From: Candidatus Bipolaricaulota bacterium
GTDB taxonomy: Bacteria > Bipolaricaulota > Bipolaricaulia > Bipolaricaulales > Bipolaricaulaceae
Length of the DNA stretch: 45,555 nt
Reading direction: 5' to 3'
Assembly (NCBI GenBank): GCA_021129895.1
Contig: JAJOKL010000004.1
Location: 1-45,555, forward strand
Position 1 is the stretch's first letter. Every line of letters begins with the position of its first letter. Of the stretch, positions 8,004 through 18,904 are shown piece after piece. Under the pieces are notes generated by a model. That model had not been told where the DNA came from. It saw nothing but the letters and a program-made list of their open reading frames with translations, and ran no database searches. The position numbers were made by a program, and so were the translations under genes.

Positions 8004-9175
8004 TGCCGCCCAGCCCGCTCCATCCACAAACTCGCGGGCGAGGGCCCGGGCCCACGAATCGGCCGCCTCGATATCGGATAGGGACCGGACTTCGCTGGGG
8101 GAGTGGCGGGCCAGCACCCAGTCCAGCCCGGCGGCGATACCCGTAAACGGGAGCCTCCCGGCGAGGAACGCCTCCACCAGCACCTCGTCGGCGGCGTTGG
8201 CCACCGCCGGGGCGGTCCCCCCCGCCTGCCCGGCGGCCAGCACCGTCCAGTAGGCCGGGTACCGCTCCCGGGGGAGCTCCCGGAACTCCAGGGACAGGCC
8301 GGGCAGGGACAGCCGGCTGGGGGGAGGGCCGAGGCGGCGGGGGTGGGTGAGGGCGGCCTGGATGGGGATGCGCATGTCCGGCGGGGCGAGCTGGGCCACA
8401 AACGAACCATCCCGCAGCTCCAGCAGGGCATGGACGATCGACTGGGGATGGAGTACCACCCCGATCTCCTCCCAGGAGAGGCCGAACAGGAAGCGGGCTT
8501 CGATGACCTCGAACGCCTTGTTCACCAGCGTGGCCGAGTCCACGGTGATGCGGGGCCCCATGCGCCAGGTGGGGTGGGCCAGGGCCTGCTGCGGGGTCAC
8601 CGCTGCCAATTGTTCCGGCGCTAGGTCCCGAAACGCCCCCCCGGAGGCGGTAATCCAGACTTTTTCCACCTCTTCCCTTGCGACACCGGAGAGGAGCTGG
8701 TATAGGCCGGCGTGTTCTGAGTCCACCGGGATGATCTGCTCGGGGTGCCGGCGGGCGGAAAGGACCAGCTCCCCCCCAACCACCAAGGACTCCTTGTTGG
8801 CCAAGGCCAGGGTCTTGCCGGCCTCCAAGGCGGACAAGGTGGCGTAAAGGCCCAGCGCCCCCACCACCGCGTTCAGCACCAGGTCCGCCTGGGGATGGGA
8901 AGCGGCTCGGGCCAGCCCCTCTCGCCCCCGAGCGAGTTCCACCCCGGCGGGGAGCAAGGGTCGGATCGCTCTCGCCTCCTCCTCCCCGGCCACCGCCACC
9001 AGGGCGGGGTGGAACTCGCGGGCCAGTGCGGCCAGGGCCTGCACCCTGCGGCCGGCGGCCAGGGCCACCACCTGCAGGGGTTCTCCTTGCGCCCGCAGCC
9101 GGCGCACCACCTCTAGGGCTTGGGTGCCGATGGAGCCGGTGGCGCCCAGGATGGCCAGGCGCCGGGGGGAGGGGG

Positions 9176-9179
<4 letters not shown>
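8001..9179 (-). CDS. dxr: 1-deoxy-D-xylulose 5-phosphate reductoisomerase
   Basis: This 392-residue protein catalyses the NADPH-dependent conversion of DXP to MEP, the first committed step of the non-mevalonate isoprenoid pathway. The N-terminal Rossmann motif is LAILGATGSIGTQALEVV. The family motifs NKESLVVGGE, PVDSEHAGLYQLL and TASGGAF are present, as are the flexible-loop region HPTWRMGPRITVDSATLVNKAFE and LHPQSIVHALLEL. Length is normal. The ATG at 9179 overlaps the ftsH stop (ATGA). In many genomes dxr is followed by the site-2 protease rseP; here it is not. Confidence 0.97.
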
Positions 9180-11014
<1,835 letters not shown>

Positions 11015-11090
11015 GTCTCACTCGTAGCCCCACGCCGCGGTCCCCGCCTTCGGAGGGGGAACGGCAGCCGTTCGGACTTCAGCCGATGCA

Positions 11091-11119
11091 AGTTTACCTG
11101 GCCCCTCTCCCCACTACAA
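11091..11119 (-). promoter_or_regulatory. Promoter of the ftsH operon
   Basis: On the minus strand TTGTAG (11114-11119), a 17-nt spacer and TAAACT (11091-11096). The ~70-nt leader contains a small GAACGG/CCGTTC hairpin. Confidence 0.5.
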
Positions 11120-11126
11120 CGGCGGT

Positions 11127-11156
11127 TTGGTTGGCCCTGCCGCCCCCGGTTACAAT
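11127..11156 (+). promoter_or_regulatory. Leaderless-type promoter of the subtilase gene
   Basis: TTGGTT (11127-11132), an 18-nt spacer and TACAAT (11151-11156). The ATG lies 9 nt after the hexamer, so the transcript would start at or within about 2 nt of the codon. No ribosome-binding site precedes the ATG. Confidence 0.55.
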
Positions 11157-11165
11157 GCCGTTTCG

Positions 11166-12956
11166 ATGAAACGAAATTTGGTCCTGATTGCCCTGGTGTT
11201 GCCACTCGCCATCGCCCTCGGCGGTCCGGAGAAACTAGCCCCCGACCTGCGGCTCCTCTTGCAACACGACCTTTCCTCGCCTCTCGCGCAGGGCTTGGGG
11301 CTCCAGGCAGAAGATGGCCTGCGGGTGCTCATCTGGACCCGCGAGGCGGGGGCGGCCTGGGAGCTCCCTGGGTTCACCCCCTCCGGAGTGTGGGGGACGC
11401 TGGCCACCGGCTGGGTGGACCCGGCGGCGCTGTCCCGGCTGGCCGAGGTGCCGGAGCTGCTGTACATAGAGCCGGCCCGGCGGCTCCGTCCCAGCCTGGA
11501 CGTGTCCGTGCCCGAGGTGGGAGCCCCGGTGCTCTGGGCCGGGCCTCCGGGCACCCGCGGCGGGGGGACCTTGGTGGCCATCGTGGACTCCGGCATCGAC
11601 CCCCTGCACCCGGACTTCCGCGTGGACCGGGACGGGGATGGCTGGGAAGAGGGCTCTCGCATCCTGTTTTTGTGGGATCAAACCCTGTCCCCGGGCGGCA
11701 GCACCGCCCCCTGGGGGCTCTCCTACGGTCGGGTGTTCACCCAAGGGGAGCTGGAAGCCCAGATCGCCTCAGGATACTCCGAAAGCAGCGACACCTTGGG
11801 GCACGGCACCCACGTGGCGGGGATCGCCGCCGGGGACGGGAGCTCCTCCACTGCCGGCTACGTGGGGGTGGCACCGGAGGCGAACCTGATCGTGGTAAAG
11901 ACCACCTTCTACGAGGACGCGGTGCTGGATGCCGTCTCCTTCGCCTTCGACCGGGCGGAGGAGCTGGGGCTTCCCTGTGTGGTTAACCTGTCGCTGGGGG
12001 GGCATTCCGGACCACACGACGGGACCAGCCTGTTCGAGCGAGCGGTGGACGCGTTCCTGGACCGCCCCGGGCGGGCGATCGTGGTGGCGGCGGGGAACGA
12101 AGCCCAGGAAGGGATCCACGTGGGGGCCGAGGTGCATAGCCCCACCACCTGGCACCTGGTGCCGGAGGCCTCCTCGGTGACGGCCCGCTTCTGGCACCCG
12201 TTTCAGCTCGGATTCACGGTGGAGGTGGCCGCCCCCGGCGGGGAGCGGACCAGCGTGCTCCCCGGGGGGCAGGGGTACCTGGCCACCCCAGCAGGGCAGG
12301 CCTGGATAGACAACTCCGGCTACCCCGATCCCAGGAACGGGGACCGGCAGATCTTTCTCCAGCTTACCGGGGTTTCCTCCGGGGCGAGCTGGGCCATAAC
12401 CTCCGCCCTGTCCGCTGCGGCCAGTGCGCCGGACTGGTTGCGGCTCCCGGACGGCCGCCACTTCATGCTCCTGGGGACCAGCATGTCCGCCCCCCACGTG
12501 GCCGGGGCGTGTGCCCTGCTCCTATCTTTGGAGCCGAACCTGTCTTGGGATGAGTTGTGGGACGCGTTAACCGGCGGCGCCAGGGTGGACGGGTTCGTGG
12601 GCCAGGTCCCCAATCCGGGCTGGGGTTGGGGGAAGCTAGCCCTCCCCGGGGCCAGTGAGGGGATCGTGCCCTCGCCCAGCGGGGCCCGGCCGCGGCTGTG
12701 GCTCCTGGAGTCGCCGGTGGACCGGGAGGCCCGGTTCCTGTACCAACTGCCTAGGGATACCGGCTGGGCGGAGCTGCGGGTGTACACGATCACCGGCCGG
12801 CTCCTGTGGCGCCAGGCGCTGGAGCCAGGCGGGGGGGAGATCCATTGGCCCCTGATGACCTCCCGCGGGAACCCGGTCGCCAGCGGCTTGTATCTCGCGG
12901 TGATCGTGAGTGATCGGGGCACTTCGACTATCCTGCGGGTGGTGGTCCAGAGATGA
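11166..12956 (+). CDS. Secreted subtilisin-like serine protease (S8) with C-terminal sorting-like domain
   Basis: This 596-residue exported protease has a signal peptide at 1-19 (basic start, hydrophobic core). The catalytic triad is Asp141 (AIVDSGID), His213 (LGHGTHVAGIAAG) and Ser439 (GTSMSAPHVAGA); the oxyanion Asn is in VVAAGNEA. An inserted beta domain (about 320-415) lies between Asn and Ser, as in larger subtilases. The last ~75 residues (ELRVYTITGRLLWRQ to PVASGLYLAVI) resemble the FlgD-like/type-A sorting domain carried by type IX secretion cargo. The ATG at 11166 sits directly after a TACAAT hexamer; an earlier in-frame codon would precede the promoter. The stop overlaps the PorV-like gene (ATGA), so the two are coupled. 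Confidence 0.93.
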   Translation: MKRNLVLIALVLPLAIALGGPEKLAPDLRLLLQHDLSSPLAQGLGLQAEDGLRVLIWTREAGAAWELPGFTPSGVWGTLATGWVDPAALSRLAEVPELLYIEPARRLRPSLDVSVPEVGAPVLWAGPPGTRGGGTLVAIVDSGIDPLHPDFRVDRDGDGWEEGSRILFLWDQTLSPGGSTAPWGLSYGRVFTQGELEAQIASGYSESSDTLGHGTHVAGIAAGDGSSSTAGYVGVAPEANLIVVKTTFYEDAVLDAVSFAFDRAEELGLPCVVNLSLGGHSGPHDGTSLFERAVDAFLDRPGRAIVVAAGNEAQEGIHVGAEVHSPTTWHLVPEASSVTARFWHPFQLGFTVEVAAPGGERTSVLPGGQGYLATPAGQAWIDNSGYPDPRNGDRQIFLQLTGVSSGASWAITSALSAAASAPDWLRLPDGRHFMLLGTSMSAPHVAGACALLLSLEPNLSWDELWDALTGGARVDGFVGQVPNPGWGWGKLALPGASEGIVPSPSGARPRLWLLESPVDREARFLYQLPRDTGWAELRVYTITGRLLWRQALEPGGGEIHWPLMTSRGNPVASGLYLAVIVSDRGTSTILRVVVQR

Positions 12957-13758
12957 GATGGGCACGGGTACTGGTGCTGGGCCTGGGGGTCCTGGGGCTG
13001 GGGAGCTACGTGGGCACCGGAGAGCTGTTCTCGCTGGGCCTGGACGCTTGGGATGCCGGGATGGCCGGGGCGGGCCTGGCGCTGGCTTCCGGGCCGGGAG
13101 CATTGCTGGCGAACCCGGCCGGCCTGGCCGGGGAGACTGGGCTCCAACTCTCCTCCACCTTCGGCAGCACCTTCGGGCAGGCGTCCGCCTCCACCGCGGC
13201 GGTGAGTCTGGCCTGGCTGGGGGTGGGCGGGGTCAGGTTGAGCCTCCCCCCCGACGGGGGGACCCCCTTCCTGCAAGAGGGGGCCCTGCTGGGGGTGGGG
13301 ATTCCGATCAGTCCCGACTTTTCCATCGGGGCCAGGGGGCGGCTTCTGCACCTGGTGTATCCGGAGGAGCATACCGGGGGGGCCCTGGATTTGGCCGCCC
13401 TGTATCGGGGGCCGGTGTCCGCCGCCCTGGTGGTGGAAGGAGCCCTGGCCAAGGACCCCACCCCGAGGGAGGAGTGGCCCCCCTCCTTGTCCTTGGACTC
13501 GCTTTCCAGCTTCCTTTGGGGGATCAGCTCTCCGGCCACTTGGCCCTTGCCGCCACCGGGATCGGGGCGGATGCCCCTACCCTCCGGCTGGGGGCCGAGC
13601 TGTGGGTGGGGGAGTTGGGGCTGCGGTGCGGGCTATCCCCGGAGCTTGCGGCCGTTGGGGTGTCCGCCGGCTGGCGGAATTTCAGGCTTAACTTGGCGGT
13701 GAAGCTGAGCACGGCCCTGTCGGCCTCCTTCTTCGCCACCTTGATCGTGAGGTTTTGA
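12953..13758 (+). pseudogene. PorV/UPF0164-like outer-membrane barrel, frameshifted
   Basis: The N-terminal frame has a signal peptide and then AGMAGAGLALASGPGALLANPAGLA, typical of PorV/PorQ/UPF0164 barrels (G-M-G-A-x-L-A ... NPAGLA). After about residue 177 that frame turns into Pro/Gly/Cys noise. The neighbouring frame then supplies a good amphipathic ending (GLAFQLPLGDQLSGHLALA to SASFFATLIVRF) with the terminal Phe of outer-membrane barrels. The switch lies at or near a run of six C at 13478-13483. A single additional C would join the two halves into a protein of about 268 residues. It may therefore be a sequencing or homopolymer error rather than a dead gene. Programmed -1 slippage on the C run is possible but unsupported. 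Confidence 0.75.
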
Positions 13759-13859
13759 AACCCGGTTCCTTGAACCGAAGTGTTAGAGGTGTAGTGAAGC
13801 CCGGAGAAGGGGACAATGGCGGGAGTGGAGCGATTGGCAATCCTAGCCATAATCTCTAC

Positions 13860-13986
13860 GGATCCAGGGGGGAGAGCGAGATGGTGGATAGCTTCACCCC
13901 CTGGATCCCCGCGGCCCCAGGAGGGTGGTGTTAGATGGGAAGGGTAAAAGAGGGTTATGCAAACCTGGATCCTCACCGATCCAGGT
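13860..13986 (+). promoter_or_regulatory. Two GGATCCAGG hairpins at the 5' end of the giant barrel mRNA
   Basis: GGATCCAGGGGG (13860-13871) pairs perfectly with CCCCCTGGATCC (13897-13908). A second hairpin, ACCTGGATC (13963-13971) with GATCCAGGT (13978-13986), lies within the first codons of the gene. All four arms share GGATCCAGG or its complement, so exchanges between them are possible. A CATAAT hexamer at 13848-13853 would start the transcript right at the first hairpin. The AGGAGGGTGG ribosome-binding site lies between them. Confidence 0.6.
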
Positions 13987-16900
13987 ACAAGATCTTGATC
14001 GCGGCGGTACTCCTCTTCGGATGTTGGGCCCTGGCGGAGGAGCAGACCGAGTCGTTCGCCTTGGAGGTGTCCGGCCAGAAGACCTGGACCATCCGGTATG
14101 GGATCGGTGATCCCACGGTCTTGGCCGGGGAGAACCTGTACCCCGGCCAGCTGTATTTGGATCAATCCCTGCGAGCGGACATCACCGGCACCGCCCCCGG
14201 TTTCCTGACCCTGGAGGCGAGCTTCGACGACCAATTGGGGCCGCACTTCCAGCACTTCGTGCTCAAGTTGGACCAGACCCCATGGCATGGCCTTTTGGGG
14301 GACTTCCATGTGGGTCGGGGGGAGCTGGGGGTGTACAACAAGAAGCTCCTGGGGGTAAAGCTCACCTACGAGGGGGAGGACTTCACCATCTCCGGCTTGG
14401 CCGCTCGGCTGGAAGGTGTCTCCGAATCCCGCGTGTTCCGGGGGCAGGCCGCCCAGGCCGAGGCCACCTACTCCTACCAGGATCCGGAGCGGCCATGGCT
14501 CCCCGCCCCGTACGCCAGGCACCTGGAGGGCCCCTACTTTTGGACCCTGCGGGCACCCTACGTGGAGGGTTTCTCCCAAGTGCAGCTCGCCCTGTCCACC
14601 GGGCCGGAGCTGGCCGCGTTCCTTACGGATTACGGGCTGGGCTACCTCGGCGAGGTGCTGGAGGAGGAGCCCGCCTCCGAGCTCAGGGAAGGCGAGTACC
14701 TGGTGCTCAGGGACGCCGGAGACGTGCTCCTCCTCAAAAGCCCCCCGGATGGCCTCCTGCGCAGCCGGATCCGGGACGCCATCGCGGAGTACAACGACCT
14801 GCATGGGCTCACCGGCGCGGACCGCAAAGACTACCCGTTCGTCTTGGGAAGCGAACTGGAACGGGCCTTCCTGGCCGGGCTGGAGGTCTATGCGAAGATA
14901 CAAGTGGACGGGGAGGACTATCCCTTTCCCGAGGCCGGGCGAAGGCGGTACCTAGTCCTGCCCGAACGGGACGTGATCGAGGGGTCTTTGGAGGTAAAGC
15001 TCCTCCCCCCCGGCGGAGACGAGTTCCGTCCCCTGGACGACCCGGAGTTCGCCGGCTACCAGGTGGACCTTTATCCCCAGCAAGGGATCTTGAAGCTTGA
15101 ATTCCCCGCCGAGTTCTTCCAGCCCGGGGCGGCCGTCCACGTGAGCTTCCGCTACCGGCGCACCGGCGATCTGTTCATGTTGGGGTTCTCCATCGTGCCG
15201 GGCTCGGAGCGGGTGTACCTGAACGGGGAGCCCCTGACCAAGGGAACCGACTACACCATCGATTACGAGACTGGCGCCTTGGTGTTGTTCATGACCCTGA
15301 CCGAAGAGGACGAGCTGCGGGTGAACTTCGAGCGGCAGCGAGGTGGGCTGGGGGTGGCCACGGAGTACGAGCGGCTGTTTTTTGGGGGGACCCTATCGGT
15401 GCCGGGATACGAGGAGCTGGAGATTTCGGTGTGGCGGGCCCTGGACGTGGGGCGGCCCGGCCCGGACACCCGCATCATGCCCAACACCCACACCGTCGGC
15501 GCCCTCCGCATGCGGGGGGAGTCGGAAGGATGGCGGTACTCCCTCAACTTCGGGGCCTCGGAGAACGTGTTTCCCCCTGGTGACAACGACCGGATAGCGG
15601 CGCCCAACCGGATAAACAGCATCGCCTTCGCCTGGGCCCCGGACGGCCAGTACGTGGTGTTCGCCCATCAGAACGGGCTCACCGTTTACTACCAGGATGG
15701 ATTCGCCCCCTACGGGGGCGCCCAGGGCCTGGGAGGGCGGGCGGTACGGACGGTACTGGCCCTGCCAGGCGTGCTCCTTTGTGCCACCGACGCCGGGCTC
15801 ACAGTGGTGAGGCTCACCGATCCGGCGCCGTTTGACCGGGTGGCGAGCTGGGTCAGGCTCTACCCGGAGGATGGCCTGCCTGGGCAGGAGGCGTTCGCCC
15901 TGGCGGAAGGGGAGGGCCTGGTGTACCTGGCCACCGACGAGGCGGTGGCGGTCTTCCCCCTGGAGGAAGTGGAAAACCCGGAGCAGTGGGAGAGCTGGCC
16001 ATTGCCGGAGGGGGTGGGGCGGCCTTGGGTGCTGCTTCCCTCCCGGGCCGGGCTCCTGCTCGGTGGGGAAGGGGGACTGTTCCGGCACGGGGAAGGAGGG
16101 TGGACCGAGATCGCAGAGGTGCCCGAGCCGGTATATGCACTGCTGGAGGTGGGGGAGGAGCTGTATGTGGCCACCGGCCAGGGGGTGCGCCTGCTGCGGG
16201 CCGGAAGCCCGGCCGGCTGGCTTTCCACGCAAGGGCCGGTGTACGCCCTGGCCGAATTCGCGGGAGAGCTGTGGTGGGGCGGGGAAGGGGGCTTGTTCCG
16301 CCGGTCCCAGCCCGGGCCAGTGCTGGAGGTTCGGGTGACGGCCTTGGCCGCGGACCACGCCCTGTGGGCGGGCACTGGGGCCTCAGCCGCGGGAGCCGAA
16401 CCTTACCAGCTGGATCTCTGGCGCTTCAGCCCGGAGCCGACCCGGTTCCCCCAGGAGGAGACCCACATCGATGGCCGGGACCTGGGGCAGTTCACCGATG
16501 CCCCGGCGGCTCTGCACACCGCCCGCGGGGTCACCGGCAGTCTCAGCCTCTCCCGCACCGTGGGGGATTGGGACCTCTCGCTGGAGGCGGGGACAAGGTG
16601 GCCGGGCTATCAGGCCATCGGCAGCGCCGGCGGGGGCGACAACCACGGACTCGGGCTCACTGCCCGCTACGAGACCCAGACCCTATCCGCTACCCTGTTC
16701 GGACGGTGGGAAGTGCGGAACCTGTTCTCCCGGCCCCAGGGTAGCCTGCGCGGGGGGGTGGAGGTTACCTGGCGGGGCATCCCCACCCTCAGCCTGTCCC
16801 TCACCCCTACTTACCAGCCCCGGGAGGGGAAGCTGGAGGCCGGCTACCGGCTGGGGGCGAATTGGCAGGGGCAAGGGTGGTCCGGGGCCCTCTCTCTGGG

Positions 16901-17801
16901 CGGCAACCTGGCCGGACCGGACTGGTATTTGGGAGGGAAGCTGAGTGCCCAGGTCGCCTGGCAGCCGCTTCCGGAGTTGGAGCTGGGGGCGCGCCTCGTG
17001 CGGCCATTTCGCTCCCGGGGAAACCCCGGGCAGGAGGAGGCCACCCTCACCGTCGACCTGACCGGCGGCAGCGAGGCGCTCTCCTGGCGGGTTTCCACCA
17101 CCGGCACCCTCACCCACCGCATCGGGGCGGAAGAGTGGACCCCGGCAGCCCAGCTGAGGATGGACCTCAGGTGGAAGCCCTGGTCGGTTGACGGGGGGAG
17201 GCTCACCCCCAACTCCACCTTGCGGGCGAGCTTCACCCCCCAGGAGTGGAACTGGACGGTGCAGGGCGGGGGGCTATGGCAGGTGGGGGAGGCCAACCTG
17301 AGGTTGGCCGTGACCTTCGGCCAAGGGTACCGGCCGGCGAGCCAGCGGGAAAGCCGTACCCTGAACCTGTCCCTGCGCTGGGAGTACCAGGGCTGGGAGG
17401 GGGTGACCCCCAGCCTGAGCTGGCGGCGCCAGTGGCAGCTCCTTTCCCACCCCCGCTACGGGGACAAGCTGACGGGGAAGACCCAGGCCACCCTGCGGGT
17501 GTCCTGGCGCCCGGACGCCCCCTGGCAAAACGACCTCACCGTGAACTACCGGGGGGAGGAAGGCGGGATAAGCTTGACCAACCGGCTCAGCTGGCCCTTG
17601 GAGGTGGGGTCCCTCTCCGCCCAGGCCTCCGCCACCTGGAAGGGTGGCAGGCTGGAGGGGAAGGCGACGGTGGGGTATGGACAGCCGGTGGCCGAGGGCT
17701 GGGACGTGAGCGCGGAGCTGGGCTACGCGTTCGGCGGGGCCCTGGGGGGGGGCCTGAAGCAGGGCCTGTTCGGCCAGCTGTCCCTGGTGGCTACCTTCTA
17801 G
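13935..17801 (+). CDS. Giant outer-membrane protein with central beta-propeller and C-terminal barrel
   Basis: This 1288-residue exported protein has an uncleaved-looking charged start, then a membrane segment KILIAAVLLFGCWALA around 19-34. The N-terminal half (to about 480) is beta-rich and includes VPGSERVYLNGEPLTKGTDYTIDYETGALVL, a repeat-type motif seen in large surface barrels including SprA-like proteins. Residues about 550-830 look like a propeller of repeated LLLGGEGGLFRHGEGG-type units. The rest (about 860-1288) alternates hydrophobic and polar residues with Trp/Tyr girdles and ends in LVATF, an outer-membrane barrel signature. The ATG at 13935 has the AGGAGGGTGG site upstream. It follows the subtilase and PorV-like genes and could be their translocon or a surface anchor. 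No homology search was possible, so SprA kinship is tentative. Confidence 0.8.
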   Translation: MGRVKEGYANLDPHRSRYKILIAAVLLFGCWALAEEQTESFALEVSGQKTWTIRYGIGDPTVLAGENLYPGQLYLDQSLRADITGTAPGFLTLEASFDDQLGPHFQHFVLKLDQTPWHGLLGDFHVGRGELGVYNKKLLGVKLTYEGEDFTISGLAARLEGVSESRVFRGQAAQAEATYSYQDPERPWLPAPYARHLEGPYFWTLRAPYVEGFSQVQLALSTGPELAAFLTDYGLGYLGEVLEEEPASELREGEYLVLRDAGDVLLLKSPPDGLLRSRIRDAIAEYNDLHGLTGADRKDYPFVLGSELERAFLAGLEVYAKIQVDGEDYPFPEAGRRRYLVLPERDVIEGSLEVKLLPPGGDEFRPLDDPEFAGYQVDLYPQQGILKLEFPAEFFQPGAAVHVSFRYRRTGDLFMLGFSIVPGSERVYLNGEPLTKGTDYTIDYETGALVLFMTLTEEDELRVNFERQRGGLGVATEYERLFFGGTLSVPGYEELEISVWRALDVGRPGPDTRIMPNTHTVGALRMRGESEGWRYSLNFGASENVFPPGDNDRIAAPNRINSIAFAWAPDGQYVVFAHQNGLTVYYQDGFAPYGGAQGLGGRAVRTVLALPGVLLCATDAGLTVVRLTDPAPFDRVASWVRLYPEDGLPGQEAFALAEGEGLVYLATDEAVAVFPLEEVENPEQWESWPLPEGVGRPWVLLPSRAGLLLGGEGGLFRHGEGGWTEIAEVPEPVYALLEVGEELYVATGQGVRLLRAGSPAGWLSTQGPVYALAEFAGELWWGGEGGLFRRSQPGPVLEVRVTALAADHALWAGTGASAAGAEPYQLDLWRFSPEPTRFPQEETHIDGRDLGQFTDAPAALHTARGVTGSLSLSRTVGDWDLSLEAGTRWPGYQAIGSAGGGDNHGLGLTARYETQTLSATLFGRWEVRNLFSRPQGSLRGGVEVTWRGIPTLSLSLTPTYQPREGKLEAGYRLGANWQGQGWSGALSLGGNLAGPDWYLGGKLSAQVAWQPLPELELGARLVRPFRSRGNPGQEEATLTVDLTGGSEALSWRVSTTGTLTHRIGAEEWTPAAQLRMDLRWKPWSVDGGRLTPNSTLRASFTPQEWNWTVQGGGLWQVGEANLRLAVTFGQGYRPASQRESRTLNLSLRWEYQGWEGVTPSLSWRRQWQLLSHPRYGDKLTGKTQATLRVSWRPDAPWQNDLTVNYRGEEGGISLTNRLSWPLEVGSLSAQASATWKGGRLEGKATVGYGQPVAEGWDVSAELGYAFGGALGGGLKQGLFGQLSLVATF

Positions 17802-17828
17802 GCGTTTCCCCGGCTCGACCCCCATTCA

Positions 17829-17869
17829 GCTCCGGCTTGCCCACCGGGTTTCAATCCGGTTTACGGAGC
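17829..17869. other. Nested hairpin in the miaA upstream gap
   Basis: GCTCCG (17829-17834) pairs with CGGAGC (17864-17869), and inside it ACCGG (17843-17847) pairs with CCGGT (17856-17860). No T-run follows, so a classical terminator is unlikely. The rest of the 170-nt gap shows only a weak promoter-like TTGTGG-N16-TAGGTT before miaA. Confidence 0.4.
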
Positions 17870-17971
17870 CGGGTTGGGACCACGTTTGACCGTGTTTGCT
17901 CCCGGACACCGCAGCACCCCGGTTGCCCGGGTTGTGGGCCGCCGCCCCCGTGGTAGGTTTAGAAAAGGCGA

Positions 17972-18904
17972 ATGGTAGAAAACACGGTGCTGCTCATTAT
18001 CGGCCCCACCGCAGTGGGGAAGAGCAGGGTGGCGGCCTTGGTGGCCGAGGCGGTCGGGGCGGAGGTCATCTCCGCCGACGCCCGCGCCGTCTACCGGGGT
18101 CTTGCGATCGGTACCGACCGCCCCCCCGCGGAGCTGCTCCGCAGGATCCCCCATCACCTGATCGGGGTCCTCGATCCCCGGGAGTCCTACGATGCGGCCC
18201 GGTTCCGGGCCGACTGCGAGCGGTTGGTGGAGGAGATCCACGCCCGGGGCCGGCGGGCCATCGTGGTGGGGGGGGGCACCCTGTACGTGCGGGCCCTCAC
18301 CCGGGGGCTGTTCCCAGGACCCTCGGCCGACCCCGCGCTCCGCCGGGAGCTTTCCGCCCGGCCTACGGAGGAACTCTATCAGGAGCTTATGCGCGTGGAC
18401 CCCCAGGCGGCGGGCCGCATTCGACCCCGGGACCGGGTGCGCATCGTGCGGGCGCTGGAGGTGTACCGGCTCACCGGCCGGCCCATCTCCGCCCACTGGG
18501 GACGGGAAGAGCCGTTCCCGTTCCCCCTGGTCAAGGTAGGGTTTACCCTGGACCGCGGGGAGCTGTATCGCCGCATCGAGGCGCGGGTGGAGGACATGTT
18601 CCGCCGGGGCCTCTTGGAGGAGGCGCGCCGGCTGTGGGAGCTGGGGCTGCCGCCGGCGGCCCCGGCGGCCCGCACCATCGGCTACCAAGAGTTGTTCGCC
18701 TACTTCCAGGGGAAATGCACCCTGGAGGAGGCGAAAGGGAGGATCGTGGCCAACACCAAGGCCTACGCCCGGCGGCAGCTCGCCTTCTTCCGGGCAGAGG
18801 AAGGGGTGCACTGGCTCGACGTCACCGCCCGCCCCCCGGAGGAGGTGGCGAGGGAGGTGCAGCGGATTTGGTCTCAGAAGGATCCGACCCTAGAATGTCG
18901 CTGA
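17972..18904 (+). CDS. miaA: tRNA dimethylallyltransferase
   Basis: This 310-residue enzyme transfers a prenyl group from DMAPP to A37 of tRNAs reading UNN codons. The P-loop GPTAVGKS is at 11-18. The usual D-S-x-Q-V-Y-R-G motif appears as SADARAVYRGLAIGTDRP: the catalytic Asp is kept, but the normally conserved Gln is Ala. HHLIGVLDPRESYDAARF and VGGGTLYVRAL follow, and the C-terminal signature TIGYQELFAYFQG and TKAYARRQLAFFR is intact. The ATG at 17972 is preceded by an A-rich stretch with no strong ribosome-binding site. The stop overlaps the nnr gene. It uses an isoprenoid made by the pathway of dxr elsewhere in the window. Confidence 0.95.
   Translation: MVENTVLLIIGPTAVGKSRVAALVAEAVGAEVISADARAVYRGLAIGTDRPPAELLRRIPHHLIGVLDPRESYDAARFRADCERLVEEIHARGRRAIVVGGGTLYVRALTRGLFPGPSADPALRRELSARPTEELYQELMRVDPQAAGRIRPRDRVRIVRALEVYRLTGRPISAHWGREEPFPFPLVKVGFTLDRGELYRRIEARVEDMFRRGLLEEARRLWELGLPPAAPAARTIGYQELFAYFQGKCTLEEAKGRIVANTKAYARRQLAFFRAEEGVHWLDVTARPPEEVAREVQRIWSQKDPTLECR

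Noticed and set aside
13470..13500. Programmed -1 frameshifting in the PorV-like gene
   Set aside because: The C6 run could slip, but no downstream stimulatory structure is evident and PorV-like genes are not known to use it. An indel is simpler.
17896..18894. An N-terminal extension of the nnr protein across miaA
   Set aside because: The translation is Arg/Gly/Pro-rich noise over an intact miaA frame. The epimerase domain begins at the later ATG.
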